From: an archaeon
GTDB lineage: Archaea; Micrarchaeota; Micrarchaeia; Anstonellales; Bilamarchaeaceae
Assembly (NCBI GenBank): GCA_020053355.1
Contig: JAGVNI010000018.1
Span: forward strand, 30,904 to 94,903
DNA length: 64,000 bases
Reading direction: 5' to 3'
The notes below the pieces were generated by a model. That model made no database searches. It was not told the DNA's origin and was given only the letters and a program-made list of their open reading frames with translations. Positions 41,988 to 49,802 of this stretch are shown piece after piece; positions within the stretch are counted from its first letter, which is position 1; every line of letters begins with the position of its first letter. Both the position numbers and the translations under genes were made by a program.

Positions 41988-44279
41988 ATGACTTCCCCTA
42001 TAGAAGCTCCCAATCCGGCAATATTCAAAAGCGCCAGATACTCCGCTAATCGAGCGAAGCACCTGGCGGAGATGCGCCGCAGGCAGTTCGGAAAGTCCCC
42101 GGTCGACCTTGTCCTGGACCAGATTAAAAGCAAAGATTCCCATGTCGACCTCCGTGACATGTCCTTCGGCGACCCCGCCAGGTATCCAGGGATGGGCCCT
42201 TATGACGCCGTGCACCGGTTCCTGCGGAGATTCCTCAATTTCCATGACAACCCCCAGAGCTGCGCCAAGTATTCGATATGGGGGGACGAACAATTCATAC
42301 GGCAGATCCGCCAGGGAAGCGCGAATACCGAAGACGGCGACCTCGAAGTGCCGGATGAAGTGGAGGTCTATCCGACAGCGGGCGTCGCCGGTGCCTTGCG
42401 CATGATATGCCCGGCAATCCTTCTTCCTCCGGGAGAGGACGGCGTGGCAGACAATGTCATCGTCCCCAAGTGGACATACCTCTCTCACAGCGCTGAAGCC
42501 GCCCTTGCGCTTGCCGAGGTCCGGACCTGCGGCCTGACGCGCGAAGGCCAGGTCGACCTGGACGACATGCTGGGGAAAATTGACCAGAACACGCGGGCCG
42601 TAATCCTCGCCACAGTCGGCAATCCTCTTTCCACCGCCATGCATCCTGCCATTTTTGACGAAATGTTGAAGCGGCTGGATGCGAAGCAGAAAGAACTCGG
42701 GCACCCGATAGTCCTGATAGCAGATACCATTTACGAGCATTTCCGCAGGCAGCGCGAGGAACGAATCGACGCCATCCAGAGAATAATGCGCCTGAATCTG
42801 GAAGTCCCGGTAATCGAGACCTCCAGTTTCTCGAAGATGTTCGGCCTCGCCGGCTACCGCTCCGGCTTCTACCGGTTCCATATGAAAGATGAGGGCCGTT
42901 TTTACGACGAACGGAAAGACCTGTCCACGGCACTCAACGCGGTTTATGGTACGAGCCTCTGCCCTGTGCCGGTGATAATCCAGAAAGCAATCGGATACTT
43001 GTATGCTGCAATAAAAAGCAACCAGCCTGTCGAGGAGGATCTCGCCCCCCTGGCAACCGTCCTCATCTCGGTCAAGGACCTCACCCTGAATCGGGGCGGA
43101 GGGGATACGCACACAATGATGCCCGAGGAAGTCCCGGAGGACATCGTGAATAGGCTGGGCATGGACCCGAAAGTCTGGTTCACCACGTCCGCAATCGCGA
43201 AAAGGGCGCGCAAGCTGGCGAATCCGGAGCTTGGGAAATACAATGTGGATGTGGATACCTCTAAAGTCGAGGAAATCGGAGAAGTGCTGCTGCGGGCCGG
43301 GTTTATCGAGAAAAAAGAGGTCGAGGTCAAGCGGGCCAAGATGATGGAAATCCTCACAGCCGCAGTCCTAAAATACGGCCGTGTCGAGCACAAGCTGTAC
43401 CTGGGCATCGACAAGGCCGTCAGCATGGATAACGTGAGGAACCTCGACCCGCGCGAAAGGGATTGCATTGTGCAAAGATGTCTCGAGGAAATGCTGGAAA
43501 CGAATTTGCGGAGGGTGGACCTGATTAGAGGGGACATCAACGACCTCCAGCAGGAGTTCGCCGTCGTGGATGACGAGGCCCAAGCGGATGACGACACAGT
43601 CAAGCTCGTTTTCTACAGGCTCAGGGAAAATGTCAGCATACCCGAAAGCGCCCGGACGGAAGAGGGCAAACTGAAGCTGGAAAACATCTCGGCCGACCAC
43701 GCCTGGAAGCAGGTAGCGAAGCAGTGCAAGGTGCCAACCGAGGCCGAGCTGTACGAGAAAGAGAAAAAAACGAGGCGCAAGCTGTTCGAGGAGCGGACGG
43801 ATTATTTCGTCAAGGAAATCGACAAGATGGGGCAGGAGGGGCTTGGCGTCTACCTGCATCCGTCGATGTATGATGAAGACGGCAAGCTGGTTCCGGAGAG
43901 GCTGAACGCATTCTACGTCCTGTTCGGATTCGAGAAGCTCCGCAACCATTCGTGCCAGGCTGCGAAACTCGTCTCAATCATCAAAGACCTGCCTTTGGAG
44001 CCTCTCCCGCTGCTAAAATTCACGCCCGGGGAAGTGTTCCTTTCCGCCAACGACCGCGAACCTAGCGATTCGTATATCAGGGCCGTGACGCTTCACCCGG
44101 TCGAGGATATGGGTGAGGTCCTGGCGGTAATCCGCGAGGTCGCGACTTACCTTGCCGCGGGCGAATCCATGCCCTACCAGCCCCCGCTTGAGGCGGCGGC
44201 ATACAAAGAGCAGGAGCAGCGCAAGGCGGCGGCTGAGCAGCAGTCCAAGCCTCCTTCGGCCGCACCTGAGAACCCATGA
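41988..44279 (+). CDS. Large PLP-dependent aminotransferase (fold type I) with inserted domain
   Basis: 763 residues, nearly twice the usual ~400. The aminotransferase core shows YSIWGDEQFI, NPLST (PLP-contact Asn), ADTIYEHF (Asp/Tyr) and SSFSKMFGLAGYRSG with the Schiff-base Lys. From ~residue 360 to 660 a charged insertion or extra helical domain occurs. The core may resume near SDSYIRAVTLHPVEDMGEV, which would be the substrate-Arg region. The C-terminal ~35 residues are Ala/Gln/Pro-rich. Likely one operon with the dehydrogenase before it. Substrate unknown. Confidence 0.8.
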   Translation: MTSPIEAPNPAIFKSARYSANRAKHLAEMRRRQFGKSPVDLVLDQIKSKDSHVDLRDMSFGDPARYPGMGPYDAVHRFLRRFLNFHDNPQSCAKYSIWGDEQFIRQIRQGSANTEDGDLEVPDEVEVYPTAGVAGALRMICPAILLPPGEDGVADNVIVPKWTYLSHSAEAALALAEVRTCGLTREGQVDLDDMLGKIDQNTRAVILATVGNPLSTAMHPAIFDEMLKRLDAKQKELGHPIVLIADTIYEHFRRQREERIDAIQRIMRLNLEVPVIETSSFSKMFGLAGYRSGFYRFHMKDEGRFYDERKDLSTALNAVYGTSLCPVPVIIQKAIGYLYAAIKSNQPVEEDLAPLATVLISVKDLTLNRGGGDTHTMMPEEVPEDIVNRLGMDPKVWFTTSAIAKRARKLANPELGKYNVDVDTSKVEEIGEVLLRAGFIEKKEVEVKRAKMMEILTAAVLKYGRVEHKLYLGIDKAVSMDNVRNLDPRERDCIVQRCLEEMLETNLRRVDLIRGDINDLQQEFAVVDDEAQADDDTVKLVFYRLRENVSIPESARTEEGKLKLENISADHAWKQVAKQCKVPTEAELYEKEKKTRRKLFEERTDYFVKEIDKMGQEGLGVYLHPSMYDEDGKLVPERLNAFYVLFGFEKLRNHSCQAAKLVSIIKDLPLEPLPLLKFTPGEVFLSANDREPSDSYIRAVTLHPVEDMGEVLAVIREVATYLAAGESMPYQPPLEAAAYKEQEQRKAAAEQQSKPPSAAPENP

Positions 44280-44280
44280 A

Positions 44281-44297
44281 TCCCGGATTGATCGGGA
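44281..44297 (+). terminator. Hairpin after the aminotransferase gene
   Basis: TCCCG and CGGGA with a 7-nt loop, starting 2 nt after the stop and followed by a T-rich stretch (TTTATTCTTTAT). Confidence 0.5.
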
Positions 44298-44330
44298 CTC
44301 CATACCAGTTTATTCTTTATACAATTAGAA

Positions 44331-44480
44331 AACGCCCTCGACGCGTTGTGAACTTCGTTCATGTCGCGAACGACGATTCGTTGTCGTGTTCGACATTTCG
44401 AACACGAACATGCTCGTGATCGTTTCGACGTTCACGACATCGCGAGCATGCTCAAGAACGATGCGTCGTTCTTGACACCT
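44331..44480. repeat. Palindromic cluster downstream of tRNA-Arg with a second copy of its 3' end
   Basis: Reading the minus strand, the tRNA-Arg terminus CGTCGAGGGCG recurs ~180 nt downstream (complement of 44333-44343). Between the copies lie hairpins: CAAGAACGA-TGCG-TCGTTCTTG (~44451-44472), GTGAAC/GTTCAT near 44348, and TCGTGTTCGA/TCGAACACGA (~44383-44408). The style matches the cluster after tRNA-Ser. Confidence 0.75.
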
Positions 44481-44514
44481 TGCGTCAAGGGCTGATATGC
44501 GACCTAAGTCTTCA

Positions 44515-44646
44515 CGCCCTCGACGGGATTTGAACCCGCCCAACAACCTGTCTGCAGCGCTTTTTACTGCCCGTTTTTTGGGCGCTTTTTTTCCTAAAAA
44601 AGCGCAATCGGAGGGTTGTGTCCTATCCAGGCTAGACTACGAGGGC
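44515..44646 (-). tRNA. tRNA-Arg (anticodon CCG) with 58-nt intron
   Basis: The acceptor is GCCCTCG/CGAGGGC with discriminator G. The D stem is GTCT/GGAC. The anticodon stem CAACC/GGTTG surrounds the loop CTCCGA + A, giving CCG at 44609-44611. The T arm is GCGGG-TTCAAAT-CCCGT. The intron covers 44550-44607, between positions 37 and 38, and contains the hairpin GCGCTTTTTT-AGG-AAAAAAAGCGC in part. CCA is not encoded. Confidence 0.9.
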
Positions 44647-44701
44647 TTCAGTTAGTGGTTGTTCAGAAATCCTTTTATACGCAACCGAAGCGGATATCCA
44701 C

Positions 44702-45346
44702 ATGAAGACATGGCTTGCCTTGCTGGCTGCGTTCATCATCATCTCCGGATGCCTGGGGGCGCGCACAATCGCGCTGAACGGGACCGAAGTCCGGAATTAC
44801 GAGGGCGAGGATCTCTCATCCATAAACGATTTCCGGGAAAATTCCATCAAAGGCCCCCAGTTCATCGATGAATCGACTTATCGGCTGAAAATCACCGGCC
44901 TTGCCGACAATCCGAAGGAATACCGATACCGCGATGTAATCGACACGCACCAGCGCTACTCCAAGCCCGTCCGGCTTGACTGCGTCGAAGGCTGGAGCGT
45001 TGACATCCTCTGGGAAGGCGTGCTTGTCCGGGACCTGCTTGCCGAGGCCGGGCCGAAGCCAGATGCCAGGACCGTGATATTCCGGGCTTATGACGGATAT
45101 TCCAGCTCGTTCCCGATAAGCTACTTCTACGAGAAGGACATCCTCATGGCATATAAAATGAACAACCTGACCATTCCGCCCGAGCGGGGGTTCCCCTTCA
45201 TGCTCGTGGCCGAGGACAAATGGGGCTATAAATGGGTGAAATGGATTACGGAGATTGAATTGTCAAACGATACGAACTACTCGGGATACTGGGAAAGCAG
45301 GGGTTATTCCGACTCCGGAAACCTGAACGAGAGTTTCTATAATTGA
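44702..45346 (+). CDS. Molybdopterin-binding (sulfite oxidase fold) lipoprotein
   Basis: 214 residues. The signal peptide ends in the lipobox ISGC. Residues ~60-200 resemble the oxidoreductase molybdopterin-binding domain: YRLKITGLADNPKEYRYRDV, then VRLDCVEGWSVDILWEGV with the Cys that would ligate molybdenum, and FMLVAEDKWGYKWVKWI. No haem or dimerisation domain is present. It would act outside the membrane. No molybdenum cofactor genes are seen in this window. Confidence 0.8.
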   Translation: MKTWLALLAAFIIISGCLGARTIALNGTEVRNYEGEDLSSINDFRENSIKGPQFIDESTYRLKITGLADNPKEYRYRDVIDTHQRYSKPVRLDCVEGWSVDILWEGVLVRDLLAEAGPKPDARTVIFRAYDGYSSSFPISYFYEKDILMAYKMNNLTIPPERGFPFMLVAEDKWGYKWVKWITEIELSNDTNYSGYWESRGYSDSGNLNESFYN

Positions 45347-45356
45347 CCGGACCGCC

Positions 45357-46187
45357 TCATTCGAGCTCGATGACGCTGATTTCCGGGCTGGTCAGCACGC
45401 GGACGCCGCCGCCGGTCACTCCGCAGGTGACATACGCCTCGGTGTCATTGTCCAGCGCCTTCCTGCCCCCAAGCACGCTGCCGAAATTCGGTCCAAGCGC
45501 CGCTTCGGTGATGAATGGAACCCTGATTAGGCCGCAGTGGGTGTGGCCGGCCAGTATCAGGCTCGGGCCATGGATGGCTGCCGGATTCGCAGAATTCAGG
45601 TTATGGGCGAGGATGACCTTTGGCAACTCATCCCGGACTCCTGCCGCTGCTGCATCATAGTCATCGTAGCATGACCAGTCGTCATCCACGCCTATCAATG
45701 CGAAACCCCCCTCCCCGCCGATTACCCTGTGCTCGTTCCGGAGGACGTCAATCCCAAGGGATTCGAGTTTGCCAATCACTTTATCCGCAGTCCCGTTATC
45801 CGCCCTGCACCTGCCCCATCCCCCGTAATCATGGTTGCCGAGGACCGCATATGTCCCGTTCTTGGCGTCGATTCGTGCAAGAGGCGCAAGGCGCTCAAGT
45901 TCAGAAGAATCAGCCTCAATGAAGTCCCCGCCAATCAGTACGATGTCCGGCTTCTGTTCATTTACCCTATCCACTACCGAATCAAGCCACCCGTCCCTCT
46001 GGAGGCCTATATGGATGTCGCTGATGAATACAATCCGAATCGTCCGGCTCTCGCCATCAAGCAGGTCGAATGAGTTCCGGCTGACTATGAGGTTGTTGGG
46101 TTCGTATACTAGGGCGTAAATTAGGAACATGAAATAAAACAAGAGGAAAAGCCAGGCTTTCACCCCCGGCTTCCCGAATTCTTTCAT
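45357..46187 (-). CDS. Membrane-anchored metallophosphoesterase
   Basis: 276 residues. One N-terminal helix (AWLFLLFYFMFLIYALVY) anchors it. The calcineurin-like motifs are FISDIHIG, VLIGGDFIE, AVLGNHDYGG, ILAHNL and LILAGHTHCG. This is the YkuE/YaeI-like group, some of which act on phospholipid-type substrates. The catalytic domain is predicted to be outside the cell. Convergent with the preceding lipoprotein. Confidence 0.9.
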   Translation of the reverse strand: MKEFGKPGVKAWLFLLFYFMFLIYALVYEPNNLIVSRNSFDLLDGESRTIRIVFISDIHIGLQRDGWLDSVVDRVNEQKPDIVLIGGDFIEADSSELERLAPLARIDAKNGTYAVLGNHDYGGWGRCRADNGTADKVIGKLESLGIDVLRNEHRVIGGEGGFALIGVDDDWSCYDDYDAAAAGVRDELPKVILAHNLNSANPAAIHGPSLILAGHTHCGLIRVPFITEAALGPNFGSVLGGRKALDNDTEAYVTCGVTGGGVRVLTSPEISVIELE

Positions 46188-46201
46188 ATGAAAAGAAAAG
46201 A

Positions 46202-46810
46202 TTACCTAGCTGACCGGGCCATTCTTTCGGTCTCGTCGCGCTTCTTTATGGCATAGCTCGCCTGCATGTCGTTCTTGGCCGTCGAGATGATTTCATCCGC
46301 CAGGGCCTGCTGGAGCGACTTGGGCTTGTTGAACGCGCCCATCAGGGCTGCAAGCGCCATGTTGCGAAGGGCCATGTCAAGCCTTCTTGTGGCCGAGATG
46401 TCGACCGCAATCTGGTAGCTCACGCCTCCGTGCGATACCCGTGTCACGTCTTCGCGGGGCGCCGCGTTCTCGAGCGCCTTTATAAGGACCTGGATGGGGT
46501 TCTCCTTGGACTGCTCCTCGACTATGCCGAGCGCATCCTCGACCACTTTCAGCGCGCGGAGCTTCTTGCCCTGCATCCTGCCCTTGGTCCGGATGACCTT
46601 GCCCGAGGTCTTCTCGCCGGTTCCGCCCCTCATGAGCTTGTTGGCGAGGCGCTCGATGACATTCACCTGCGTCTTGCCCAAGGCCTTCTTGTTGTGCCTG
46701 CCGAACGTGTGCGGCACCAGTATGGGGCTGAGGGCGATGTTCTGCGCGAGGCTCAGGTCCTTGATCTCTATCTTGTCGACGGGGTACTTGCCGAAAATCT
46801 TGTCAGTCAT
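46202..46810 (-). CDS. rps7: Ribosomal protein uS7
   Basis: A 30S head assembly protein. LSPILVPHTFGRHNKKALGK, NVIERLANKLMRGGTGEKTSG and VSHGGVSYQIAVDISATRRL are the archaeal pattern. 202 aa. It lies 4 nt after rps12 and is co-transcribed with it. Confidence 0.96.
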   Translation of the reverse strand: MTDKIFGKYPVDKIEIKDLSLAQNIALSPILVPHTFGRHNKKALGKTQVNVIERLANKLMRGGTGEKTSGKVIRTKGRMQGKKLRALKVVEDALGIVEEQSKENPIQVLIKALENAAPREDVTRVSHGGVSYQIAVDISATRRLDMALRNMALAALMGAFNKPKSLQQALADEIISTAKNDMQASYAIKKRDETERMARSAR

Positions 46811-46814
46811 AGGA

Positions 46815-47243
46815 TCATCTCTTGGGTTTTTCCTTCTTGCCCCTTCTCAGCATCTGCAGGTCGGCGTTGTTGACCGCCACGACCTTGTAGCGGACACCGG
46901 GGACAGAGCCCATCTGGCCTCTCTGCGAACCGCCCATGCCTGCTAACAGGACCTCGTCGTGCTCATCTATGAAGTTGATGGCCTTGTCCCTGACCGCGTG
47001 GGCGGTCACGACCTTGCCGTTCTTGATGAGCTGGACTTTCACGCATTTGATGAGGCCCGAGTGGGGCTGCTTCTGCTCCAGCACGACTTTCTCGAGGACG
47101 ATGCCCCTTGCCTGGGGCGCGCCTTCCAGAGGATCGAACTTCTCCTTGAGTTTCAGCGTCCTCCTCTTCCATCTCTTGGAGAGCCATTTGTGCTTCTTGC
47201 GCTTTCTCATCATATTTCTTCCTGCGTATTCTCCATTGCCCAT
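46815..47243 (-). CDS. rps12: Ribosomal protein uS12
   Basis: A decoding-centre protein. [24 protein letters not shown] sequence ([19 protein letters not shown]) and [20 protein letters not shown] are typical. [16 protein letters not shown] follows. The archaeal norm at the first loop is KQPNSAIRKCV, so NSAIR has become HSGLI here. 142 aa. Confidence 0.95.
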   Translation of the reverse strand: MGNGEYAGRNMMRKRKKHKWLSKRWKRRTLKLKEKFDPLEGAPQARGIVLEKVVLEQKQPHSGLIKCVKVQLIKNGKVVTAHAVRDKAINFIDEHDEVLLAGMGGSQRGQMGSVPGVRYKVVAVNNADLQMLRRGKKEKPKR

Positions 47244-47280
47244 GAATCCACCTGAAATAAAATTATGTCTGACTAATAAG

Positions 47281-47396
47281 CCATGTCAAGAGCGGCATGC
47301 CGTCCTTGACTGTGGCAAGAAATGACGCGCATTTCTTGACTGTCGTGGAACGCTTGGCGTTCCACTCCATCGTGAACGGCTAATCGTTCGCAACAT
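47281..47396. repeat. Array of four hairpins upstream of rps12
   Basis: Consecutive inverted repeats: GTCAAG/CTTGAC enclosing CGGCATGCCG; CAAGAAATG-ACGCG-CATTTCTTG; TGGAACGC-TTG-GCGTTCCA; and GAACG/CGTTC. It lies between the rps12 start and the divergent gene at 47446, so its transcribed side is not certain. Confidence 0.75.
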
Positions 47397-47413
47397 GGAA
47401 TACTACTGAGAAG

Positions 47414-47424
47414 GATTTATAAAG
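47414..47424 (+). promoter_or_regulatory. TATA box of the 47446 gene
   Basis: GATTTATAAAG, 22-32 nt before the ATG at 47446. The spacing predicts a leaderless mRNA. Confidence 0.6.
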
Positions 47425-47445
47425 ATTGTGACCGGGTTTTGCCTT

Positions 47446-48345
47446 ATGGTGCTGAAGTCCAAGTCCTCCTACATATTCGGCTTTTCAAGCGCCGACATGG
47501 TGCCAATCCTCCAGATGCAGAATATGATGTATAACGACAGCGTGCTCAACAACTACTTCCAGCAGTCCCTCCTTAGCGAGAATATCATGAAGAGGCAGCG
47601 CGACATGGGCCAGGCGAGCCTGATGGCCCAGGCCGTGCAGGAATCCGCTCCCAAGGAAAAAACAGCCGATTCGGAGAAGAAAGGGGAAACGACGTCATCA
47701 ACGTCATACGCAATCACCTACTACAACCCGGAGCTGCACAAGACCGAAATCCTGGCGGCCAAAAGCGAGATAAAGATAACCGACTTCACGACCAGGATGG
47801 TCGAAGAAGCGGTCGCGATGCAGTCCGCCTACTCCATATACCGGTTCATCGCACAGCCGCTCATCCGGACCGAAGTCCTTCCCTGGAAGCTCGAGGAAAT
47901 CCTTGCCGGGCGGGAATATGGCACCCCACCCCCGCCGCCCTCCGGCGCAGCCGTAACGCCAATCAAGGTCATCGTCCAGAGGGAAAGCGAGGTCGTCGCG
48001 CTGAAGGAACGCGAGGACGCCATCAAGGAGGCGGTGGAGAAATTCGTGCTGCGCAAGGAGAAGACCGAGCAGAGGATAATCGAGGAGATAATAATCCTGG
48101 AAGACGCCATCTCGATGCTCCGCAACGGCGACGACATCGACAAGGTCATAGACCGCCTTCCGCCGCTTTCACGGGCGCGCTACCTCCTCGTCCTGCGGAA
48201 GAAGCAGCTCGGACGCCTCGCCATCATCACGCTCCTGCTCCGGGACGCCCAGTTCCTGAAAACGATAAAGAAAAAGCTGGAGCTCTTCACGCTTGACGAC
48301 CTTATGAACATATACAAGGTCCTGCGGAACCTGCAGACGCGGTAG
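47446..48345 (+). CDS. Uncharacterised helical protein
   Basis: 299 residues, no family recognised. The N-terminus is Met/Gln-rich (MVPILQMQNMMYNDSVLNN) and is followed by a charged, probably disordered stretch (~70-95). The C-terminal half is helical and basic, possibly a coiled coil (EVVALKEREDAIKEAVEKF; RIIEEIIILEDAISMLRNG). A PPPPPSG linker occurs near residue 165. ATG at 47446 is chosen from the TATA spacing. Its stop abuts the stop of eL40 on the other strand. Confidence 0.68.
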   Translation: MVLKSKSSYIFGFSSADMVPILQMQNMMYNDSVLNNYFQQSLLSENIMKRQRDMGQASLMAQAVQESAPKEKTADSEKKGETTSSTSYAITYYNPELHKTEILAAKSEIKITDFTTRMVEEAVAMQSAYSIYRFIAQPLIRTEVLPWKLEEILAGREYGTPPPPPSGAAVTPIKVIVQRESEVVALKEREDAIKEAVEKFVLRKEKTEQRIIEEIIILEDAISMLRNGDDIDKVIDRLPPLSRARYLLVLRKKQLGRLAIITLLLRDAQFLKTIKKKLELFTLDDLMNIYKVLRNLQTR

Positions 48346-48498
48346 CTACTTCTTGGCCCGGATTTCCCTTCTCTTGGGCCTCAAGTATGCCGAGCCGCAT
48401 TTCCTGCATTTCTCGACGCCTCTCGTATTCCTCGTCTTGCATTTCCTGCATACGTTTACCTGTGCAATCCTTGCGTCAGCTTCCGGAAATTTTCCCAT
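48346..48498 (-). CDS. rpl40e: Ribosomal protein eL40
   Basis: A 50-residue zinc ribbon protein. VCRKCKTRNTRGVEKCRKCG has the two CxxC pairs, and YLRPKRREIRAKK ends it. FPEADARIAQVNVC at the start is typical of archaeal eL40. AGGTG lies 6 nt before the ATG. Confidence 0.93.
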   Translation of the reverse strand: MGKFPEADARIAQVNVCRKCKTRNTRGVEKCRKCGSAYLRPKRREIRAKK

Positions 48499-48588
48499 CA
48501 GTTACACCTAAATAAGCAGCTAATTAGCAGCGATAGGTTTACACTATGGCCAGCATTGTTTTTAAATTTGCCCGTGCCCACTTGAATC

Positions 48589-49029
48589 ATGCCAAATGAG
48601 AAATCCTGCGGAATAGTGGTATTCCGCGAAGAGCTGCCGGAGCGCCTCTACCTCCTTCTGCATTACGAGGAAGGGCACTGGGATTTCTCCAAGGGGCATG
48701 TCGAGGCGGGCGAGAAGGAGGAAGACACGGCATTCCGCGAGCTGAAGGAGGAGACCGGCCTGGCCGACATAGAGCTGGTGTTCGGGTTCCGGGAAGGCAT
48801 AGAGTATTACTACAAGCGCGGGGGAAACACGTTCCACAAGGAGGTCTATTTCTTCCTCGGAAGGACGGACGCAAGGGAAATCAGGCTCTCGCATGAGCAT
48901 GCCGGCTTCGAGTGGCTCCCATACGAGAAAGCCCTCGCGAGGCTGACATACGAGAATGCGCGCGGCGTGCTGACGAAGGCCCAGGAGCATCTCCGGGGCT
49001 GGGGGGCATGTGCCCACCCGGCGGATTAG
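48589..49029 (+). CDS. Nudix hydrolase
   Basis: 146 residues. The Nudix box GHVEAGEKEEDTAFRELKEETG matches Gx5Ex7REUxEExGU (quoted in part). It begins KSCGIVVFREE and has WDFSKGHVE, as in diadenosine-tetraphosphate hydrolases, which is the likeliest subgroup. TTTTTAAATT about 25-30 nt before the ATG suggests a leaderless transcript. Confidence 0.88.
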   Translation: MPNEKSCGIVVFREELPERLYLLLHYEEGHWDFSKGHVEAGEKEEDTAFRELKEETGLADIELVFGFREGIEYYYKRGGNTFHKEVYFFLGRTDAREIRLSHEHAGFEWLPYEKALARLTYENARGVLTKAQEHLRGWGACAHPAD

Positions 49030-49120
49030 CCCAATTCGCATCCCCAAACCCGCTATCCCCAGTCCCCGCCTGAAAACGGGTTTCCGAACGATATAATAAC
49101 TTTTTTCCCTTACTCCAATC

Positions 49121-49684
49121 ATGGACCTGATTATTTTCGCGCATCCGGACAATAAAAACAGCCATAACGCCGCAATCCTCAAGCTTGTCACCGGCCGGCT
49201 CAACATGAAATTCAAGGATTTCGAAGTGATAGACCTGTATGCCGACAATTTCGACCCTGTCTTCAGGCTGGTCAAGGAGCCGGATTCGAAGGCGGCGCAG
49301 GTTAAAAAATACCAGCAGCAGGTCGCGAAGGCCGACCGGCTGATTTTCATCTACCCGGTATGGTGGTACAACTTCCCTGCAATACTGAAGGGGTTCATAG
49401 AGCATGTCTTCCACTCCGGTTTCGCGTACGATTTCTTGCTCGCATCCGACAACACGCACGTCCTGGAGCAGAAACTCAAGGGGAAGACCGCCATCGTGAT
49501 AAACACATACGGCAGGAGCAAGGAAGATGCGAAGGCGCGCGGAAACCCGCTCGCCATCATCCTCGATAAATCCGTGCTCGGATTCTGCGGGATAAAAGTC
49601 GCGGCGCGCGTGGAATGGTTCGATGTGAAGGGCCCGGCCCTGATTCCGAAAGACATCGTCAATAAAATCGACGCAGCCCTCTGA
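49121..49684 (+). CDS. NAD(P)H:quinone oxidoreductase-like flavoprotein
   Basis: 187 residues with the flavodoxin-like fold of the NQO1/KefF family. DLIIFAHPDNKNSHNAAILK binds FMN/FAD phosphate, and LIFIYPVWWYNFPAILKGFI is the diagnostic segment. Electron donor and acceptor are unknown. A TATA-like GATATAATAAC lies at ~49091, before the ATG. Confidence 0.87.
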   Translation: MDLIIFAHPDNKNSHNAAILKLVTGRLNMKFKDFEVIDLYADNFDPVFRLVKEPDSKAAQVKKYQQQVAKADRLIFIYPVWWYNFPAILKGFIEHVFHSGFAYDFLLASDNTHVLEQKLKGKTAIVINTYGRSKEDAKARGNPLAIILDKSVLGFCGIKVAARVEWFDVKGPALIPKDIVNKIDAAL

Positions 49685-49802
49685 CATGCCCAATCCGGCC
49701 CGGCCCAATCGCCGCACCTTTGCGGAAATGCCTTTGTGGGAATGCCCTTGCGGAAATGATTTGCGCTCGGATATTAATTTTTTGTCTTCCATATGGTGGC
49801 AT

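Noticed and set aside
41823..43112. A 429-codon open frame opposite the dehydrogenase and aminotransferase genes
   Set aside because: It spans parts of two genes with recognisable motifs on the other strand.
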